Of a stretch of 64,000 nucleotides of DNA, positions 60,548 through 64,000 are shown one piece after another. The stretch lies in contig NZ_QNVJ01000020.1 in the NCBI RefSeq assembly GCF_003350345.1, positions 111,683-175,682 of the forward strand, written 5' to 3'. Numbering within the stretch: the first letter of the stretch is position 1; the number at the start of each line of letters is the position of its first letter. Both the position numbers and the translations under genes were made by a program. Below the pieces are notes generated by a model. The model was given only the letters and a program-made list of their open reading frames with translations. It did not search any database and was not told the origin of the DNA. The DNA is from Alkalilacustris brevis (GTDB lineage: Bacteria; Pseudomonadota; Alphaproteobacteria; Rhodobacterales; Rhodobacteraceae).

Positions 60548-60826
60548 TTACTTCCTCTTCGCTTTCTTGTCGGCGGCGTGGCCGTAATAGGTCCGCGTCG
60601 GCGAGTATTCACCGAACTTCTGGCCGATCATGTCCTCGGACACGTTGACCGGGATATGCTTCTTGCCGTTGTAGACGCCAAAGGTGAGGCCGACGAATTG
60701 CGGCAGGATGGTCGACCGGCGCGACCAGATCTTGATGACTTCGTTGCGCCCCGACTCGCGCGACTTCTCCGCCTTTTTCAAGACATAGGCGTCGACGAAA
60801 GGGCCTTTCCAAACTGAACGTGCCAT
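60548..60826 (-). CDS. rpsS: Ribosomal protein uS19
   Basis: A 92-residue head protein: [20 protein letters not shown] and [19 protein letters not shown]. It is 3 nt after rplB. Confidence 0.98.
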   Translation of the reverse strand: MARSVWKGPFVDAYVLKKAEKSRESGRNEVIKIWSRRSTILPQFVGLTFGVYNGKKHIPVNVSEDMIGQKFGEYSPTRTYYGHAADKKAKRK

Positions 60827-60829
60827 GTC

Positions 60830-61669
60830 TTAGCGACCCTTCTTGCGTGCGTGGCGCGAGCGGACGATGTACTTGTCCGTCGCCTTGTTCGAGCGGGTCT
60901 TGCGGCCCTTGGTGTCCTTGCCCCAGGGCGTGACCGGCGTGCGGCCGCCCGAGGTCCGGCCCTCACCGCCACCATGGGGGTGATCGATCGGGTTCATGGC
61001 GACACCGCGCACGGCGGGACGCTTGCCCTGAAGGCGGGTGCGGCCGGCCTTGCCGAAATTCTGGTTCGAGTTGTCGGGGTTCGACACCGCGCCCACGGTC
61101 GCCATGCACTCCTGACGAACCATGCGCAACTCGCCCGAGGACAGGCGGATCTGGGCATAGCCGCCGTCGCGGCCGACGAACTGGGCATACGTGCCGGCGG
61201 CACGCGCGATCTGGCCGCCCTTGCCCGGCTTGAGTTCGATGTTGTGAACGATCGTGCCCAGCGGCATCCCCGAGAACGCCATGGCGTTGCCCGGCTTGAC
61301 GTCGGTCTTGGCGCCCGAAATCACGTTATCGCCAACGGCCAGACGCTGCGGGGCCAGGATATAGGCCTGCTCACCGTCTTCGTAACGGATCAGCGCAATG
61401 AAGGCCGAACGGTTGGGATCGTATTCGATCCGCTCCACCGTGGCCGGGATGTCATGCTTGCGACGCTTGAAATCGACAATGCGATAAAGGCGCTTCGCGC
61501 CCCCGCCGATACGGCGTGCAGTGATCCGTCCGGTGTTGTTCCGGCCGCCCTTCTTGGTGAGACCCTCGGTCAGGGCCTTCACCGGACGACCTTTCCAAAG
61601 CTCCGAACGGTCGATCAGAACCAGCCCACGCTGGCCCGGCGTCGTCGGTTTGTACGACTTGAGTGCCAT
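60830..61669 (-). CDS. rplB: Ribosomal protein uL2
   Basis: A 279-residue peptidyl-transferase-centre protein, with [20 protein letters not shown] and the conserved [19 protein letters not shown] loop. It is 114 nt after rplW; a perfect hairpin sits in that gap. Confidence 0.98.
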   Translation of the reverse strand: MALKSYKPTTPGQRGLVLIDRSELWKGRPVKALTEGLTKKGGRNNTGRITARRIGGGAKRLYRIVDFKRRKHDIPATVERIEYDPNRSAFIALIRYEDGEQAYILAPQRLAVGDNVISGAKTDVKPGNAMAFSGMPLGTIVHNIELKPGKGGQIARAAGTYAQFVGRDGGYAQIRLSSGELRMVRQECMATVGAVSNPDNSNQNFGKAGRTRLQGKRPAVRGVAMNPIDHPHGGGEGRTSGGRTPVTPWGKDTKGRKTRSNKATDKYIVRSRHARKKGR

Positions 61670-61740
61670 GCTTTCTGTCTTCCGTCAGCTTCAGACCATA
61701 AGGTCCGGTTGATATTGCGGCGGCGAAACCGCCAAAATGC

Positions 61741-61768
61741 CGGCGGCCCTGAATGACCAGGGCCGCCG
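61741..61768 (-). repeat. Hairpin between rplW and rplB
   Basis: CGGCGGCCCT and AGGGCCGCCG form a perfect 10-bp stem with an 8-nt loop; on the minus strand GCATTTTGGC follows. It may act as a partial terminator or an RNA-processing site inside the S10 operon. Confidence 0.6.
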
Positions 61769-61783
61769 AGTCGCGCTTGCTTA

Positions 61784-62080
61784 TCAGAGGCCGGTGGTGA
61801 CGTCGATAGCGTTGCCTTCCTCGAGCGTCACATAGGCCTTCTTGACATCCTTGCGGCGGCCGGGGCGGCCGCGGAACCGCTTGACCTTGCCCTTGGTGAT
61901 GGTTGTGTTAACCGCCTTCACCTTGACCCCGAAGAGGCCCTCGACAGCCTCCTTGATCTGGGGCTTGTTGGCATCGATCGCAACCTCGAAGACAACGGCA
62001 TTGCCTTCCGAGGCCATGGTCGCCTTCTCGGTGATGACCGGCTTGCGGATCACGTCGTAATGTTCGGGCTTCGCGCTCAT
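61784..62080 (-). CDS. rplW: Ribosomal protein uL23
   Basis: A 98-residue tunnel-exit protein, docking site for trigger factor and [23 protein letters not shown] and [19 protein letters not shown]. It overlaps rplD by 4 bp. Confidence 0.98.
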   Translation of the reverse strand: MSAKPEHYDVIRKPVITEKATMASEGNAVVFEVAIDANKPQIKEAVEGLFGVKVKAVNTTITKGKVKRFRGRPGRRKDVKKAYVTLEEGNAIDVTTGL

Positions 62081-62697
62081 TTCAGTCGAGCCTCCAGAGC
62101 TTCGACACCCGCGCGCGTGATCACCAGCGTGTCACGCTTGAGGATGTCATAGACATTCGCCCCGATCGACGGCAGCACATCGATACCTTCGATGTTGCGG
62201 GCGGCGCGGGCGAAGTTCTCGTTCACCTCGGCCCCGTCGATCACCAGCACCTTGCGCCAGCCGAGTTCCTTGGCGGCCTTGGCCAGCTGCGCGGTCTTCG
62301 CCTCGGCCATATCGGCCGTATCGAGCACCACCAGCTTGCCGCTGCCCGCCTTGGACGACAGCGCGTGGCGCAGGCCGAGGGCCCGCACCTTCTTGGGCAG
62401 GTCATGCGCGTGGCTGCGCGGGGTCGGCCCCTTGTAGACACCACCCTTGCGGAAGATCGGCGCGTTGCGGTCACCGTGGCGTGCGCCGCCGGTGCCCTTC
62501 TGGCGATAGATCTTCTTGGTCGAGTAGCTCGTTTCCGACCGGGTCTTCACCTTGTGCGTGCCCGCCTGGGCGCGCGCACGCTGCCAACGCACCACGCGGT
62601 GCAGGATGTCGGCGCGCGGCTCCAGCCCGAAGATGGCGTCGTCGAGCTCGATCTCGCCCGCCTTCCCGGCGTCAAGCTTGATCACTTCAGCTTTCAT
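62077..62697 (-). CDS. rplD: Ribosomal protein uL4
   Basis: A 206-residue protein with the tunnel loop [18 protein letters not shown]. In E. coli L4 also controls the S10 operon; that is not tested here. It overlaps rplC by 11 bp. Confidence 0.98.
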   Translation of the reverse strand: MKAEVIKLDAGKAGEIELDDAIFGLEPRADILHRVVRWQRARAQAGTHKVKTRSETSYSTKKIYRQKGTGGARHGDRNAPIFRKGGVYKGPTPRSHAHDLPKKVRALGLRHALSSKAGSGKLVVLDTADMAEAKTAQLAKAAKELGWRKVLVIDGAEVNENFARAARNIEGIDVLPSIGANVYDILKRDTLVITRAGVEALEARLK

Positions 62698-63523
62698 TCT
62701 CGCCTCCTTCAGGCGCGGATTTCGCCTCGTCGGCCTCGGCCGCCTCGATCGCGGCCTGCTCTTCGGCCAGGGCAGCCTGGCGCGCGGCCTCTTCCTCGGC
62801 GGCGGCCTCGGAGGCGGCCTCCTCGGCAGCCTTGCGCGCGGCTTCGGCGGCCGATTTCAGGGCAGCGGGCAGAATCGCATTCTCGGGGAACGGCTTCTTG
62901 ACCGCGTCCTTGATGGTCACCCAGCCGCCCTTGGAGCCGGGAACAGCGCCCTTGACCATAATCAGGCCGCGCTCGCTGTCGGTCCTGACCACCTGCAGGT
63001 TCTGCGTGGTCACCCGCGCGGCCCCCATGTGACCGGCCATCTTCTTGCCCTTGAACACCTTGCCAGGGTCCTGGCACTGGCCGGTCGAGCCGTGGCTGCG
63101 GTGGCTGATCGACACACCGTGGCTGGCCCGCAGGCCGCCGAAGTTGTGCCGCTTCATCGCGCCAGCAAACCCCTTGCCGATCGAGGTGCCCGCCACATCG
63201 ACGAACTGGCCCTCGAAATAGTGGTCGGCGGTGATTTCCTCACCCACGCCGATCAAGTTCTCGGGGCTGACACGGAATTCGGCGAGCTTGCGCTTGGGCG
63301 CGACATTCGCCTTGGCGAAATGCCCCCGCATACCGGCCGGCGTCCGCTTGGCCTTGGCAGAGCCCGAGCCGAGTTGAACGGCCGAATAGCCATCCCTGTC
63401 GGCGGTGCGCTGCGCGACAACCTCGCAGGTGTCTAGCTGAAGAACGGTGACAGGCACCTGCCGTCCGTCCTCCATGAACAGCCGGGTCATGCCCAGCTTC
63501 TTGGCGATAACTCCAGAGCGCAT
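62687..63523 (-). CDS. rplC: Ribosomal protein uL3 with an alanine/glutamate-rich C-terminal extension
   Basis: A 278-residue protein; the uL3 core ([40 protein letters not shown]) ends near residue 215, then about 60 residues of [22 protein letters not shown] sequence follow. The tail is predicted helical. Many alphaproteobacterial uL3 proteins have such tails. Start 63523 (MRSGVIA) is used; the longer frame to 63556 is unlikely. It is 13 nt after rpsJ. Confidence 0.96.
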   Translation of the reverse strand: MRSGVIAKKLGMTRLFMEDGRQVPVTVLQLDTCEVVAQRTADRDGYSAVQLGSGSAKAKRTPAGMRGHFAKANVAPKRKLAEFRVSPENLIGVGEEITADHYFEGQFVDVAGTSIGKGFAGAMKRHNFGGLRASHGVSISHRSHGSTGQCQDPGKVFKGKKMAGHMGAARVTTQNLQVVRTDSERGLIMVKGAVPGSKGGWVTIKDAVKKPFPENAILPAALKSAAEAARKAAEEAASEAAAEEEAARQAALAEEQAAIEAAEADEAKSAPEGGENES

Positions 63524-63536
63524 CTTGCGTGCTCCC

Positions 63537-63845
63537 TCAAACCTTGATCTCGACATCCACGCCGGCGGCGAGGTCGAGCTTCATCAGCGCGTCCACCGTT
63601 TGCGGGGTGGGATCGACGATATCGAGCAGCCGCTTGTGCGTGCGGATTTCCCACTGGTCGCGCGACTTCTTGTCGACATGCGGACCGCGCAGCACGGTGA
63701 ACTTCTCGATCTTGTTCGGCAGCGGGATCGGCCCGCGAACCTGCGCTCCGGTCCGTTTGGCCGTGTTCACGATTTCCTGGGTGCTGGCATCCAGCACGCG
63801 GTAATCGAAGGCCTTCAGCCGGATGCGAATATTCTGGCTCTGCAT
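63537..63845 (-). CDS. rpsJ: Ribosomal protein uS10
   Basis: The 102-residue protein begins [20 protein letters not shown] and ends AGVDVEIKV. It heads the S10 operon downstream of tuf. The same protein (NusE) takes part in transcription antitermination. Confidence 0.98.
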   Translation of the reverse strand: MQSQNIRIRLKAFDYRVLDASTQEIVNTAKRTGAQVRGPIPLPNKIEKFTVLRGPHVDKKSRDQWEIRTHKRLLDIVDPTPQTVDALMKLDLAAGVDVEIKV

Positions 63846-63869
63846 TTTCTTGCCCTCGGGCTGACAGGT

Positions 63870-63890
63870 GGCGGGGGCCAGGCCCCCGCC
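63870..63890 (-). repeat. Hairpin between tuf and rpsJ
   Basis: GGCGGGGGCC and GGCCCCCGCC form a stem of 9-10 bp with an almost nil loop, 10 nt after the tuf stop. There is no T run, so it may regulate the boundary of the two units rather than end transcription. Confidence 0.55.
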
Positions 63891-63900
63891 ATGGCCTTGG

Positions 63901-64000
63901 TTACGCGATGATCTTCGAGACGACGCCCGCGCCGACGGTGCGGCCGCCTTCGCGGATTGCGAAGCGGAGCTTTTCCTCCATGGCGATCGGGGCGATCAGC
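63901..64000 (-). CDS. tuf: Elongation factor Tu, C-terminal end (continues outside the window)
   Basis: The minus-strand frame from the right edge stops at 63901-63903 and reads [19 protein letters not shown], then [13 protein letters not shown], the EF-Tu C terminus. EF-Tu delivers aminoacyl-tRNA to the ribosome. The tuf-rpsJ order is standard in the str-S10 region. Confidence 0.95.
   Translation of the reverse strand, partial: LIAPIAMEEKLRFAIREGGRTVGAGVVSKIIA

Overview
The window is a GC-rich chromosomal segment of an alphaproteobacterium, most likely a member of the Rhodobacteraceae (Roseobacter/Rhodobacter group). Indicators are a CcrM-type GANTC methyltransferase with a RAMA tail, DUF1489, UPF0262, DciA and MlaA/MlaC genes, the S10-spc-alpha ribosomal gene order, and a recurring intergenic element of about 45 bp found five times. 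No rRNA, tRNA, CRISPR array, insertion sequence, integrase or prophage was seen; the content looks like ordinary core chromosome.

Layout. 1-7 kb (+): the end of gltB, a hairpin terminator, then the overlapping leuS-lptE-holA set, then a lone AlkB-type alkane hydroxylase. 7-10 kb (-): a tiny membrane protein, ccrM, rnhB and a secreted four-repeat cysteine protein; three GANTC sites sit in the gap upstream of ccrM. 10-15.2 kb: a two-gene unit of a secreted small protein and a membrane protein with an OmpR-like winged helix, an HNH protein, a flavoprotein, gloA and mutY (-), then dciA, dsbA and a class III CoA-transferase (+). 17-23.5 kb (-): lpxK with an unusual Kdo-transferase-like gene, a CysQ-like phosphatase with pmbA, and a DUF2125-like periplasmic protein. 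23.6-30.3 kb: a peroxiredoxin, a lipase-like hydrolase, a Nudix protein, two small membrane proteins, a fused sat-cysC, trxB, and a divergent Lrp/AsnC regulator with a candidate operator. 30.6-36.8 kb: a 39-residue basic peptide, the lgt-midA-pgeF operon, ubiK, an AbrB-family membrane protein and mlaA-mlaC. 36.9-49.2 kb: a type I secretion ABC transporter with its adaptor, RidA, a GDPD phosphodiesterase, a FemAB-like protein, a pterin dehydratase, a GNAT, a low-molecular-weight phosphatase with UPF0262, a class II ribonucleotide reductase, DUF1489 and a DegP/HtrA protease. 49.3-64 kb (-): rplQ, rpoA, rpsK, rpsM, adk, secY and the spc and S10 ribosomal genes up to the 3' end of tuf.

How they fit together. 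Several genes serve envelope building: LPS (lptE, lpxK, the waaA-like gene), lipoproteins (lgt), outer-membrane lipid asymmetry (mlaA, mlaC), disulfide formation (dsbA) and quality control (degP). Others cover sulfate activation (sat-cysC, cysQ-like), redox balance (trxB, peroxiredoxin, gloA), DNA maintenance (mutY, rnhB, holA, dciA, ccrM) and translation.

The less expected signals are the five-copy intergenic repeat placed 61-77 nt downstream of stop codons in the sense direction, the GANTC cluster at the ccrM promoter, the membrane-anchored winged-helix protein, the Kdo-transferase-like protein lacking its usual acidic residues, the small basic peptide, and the direct repeats upstream of the Lrp-like gene. 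I did not find a clearly novel multigene system.
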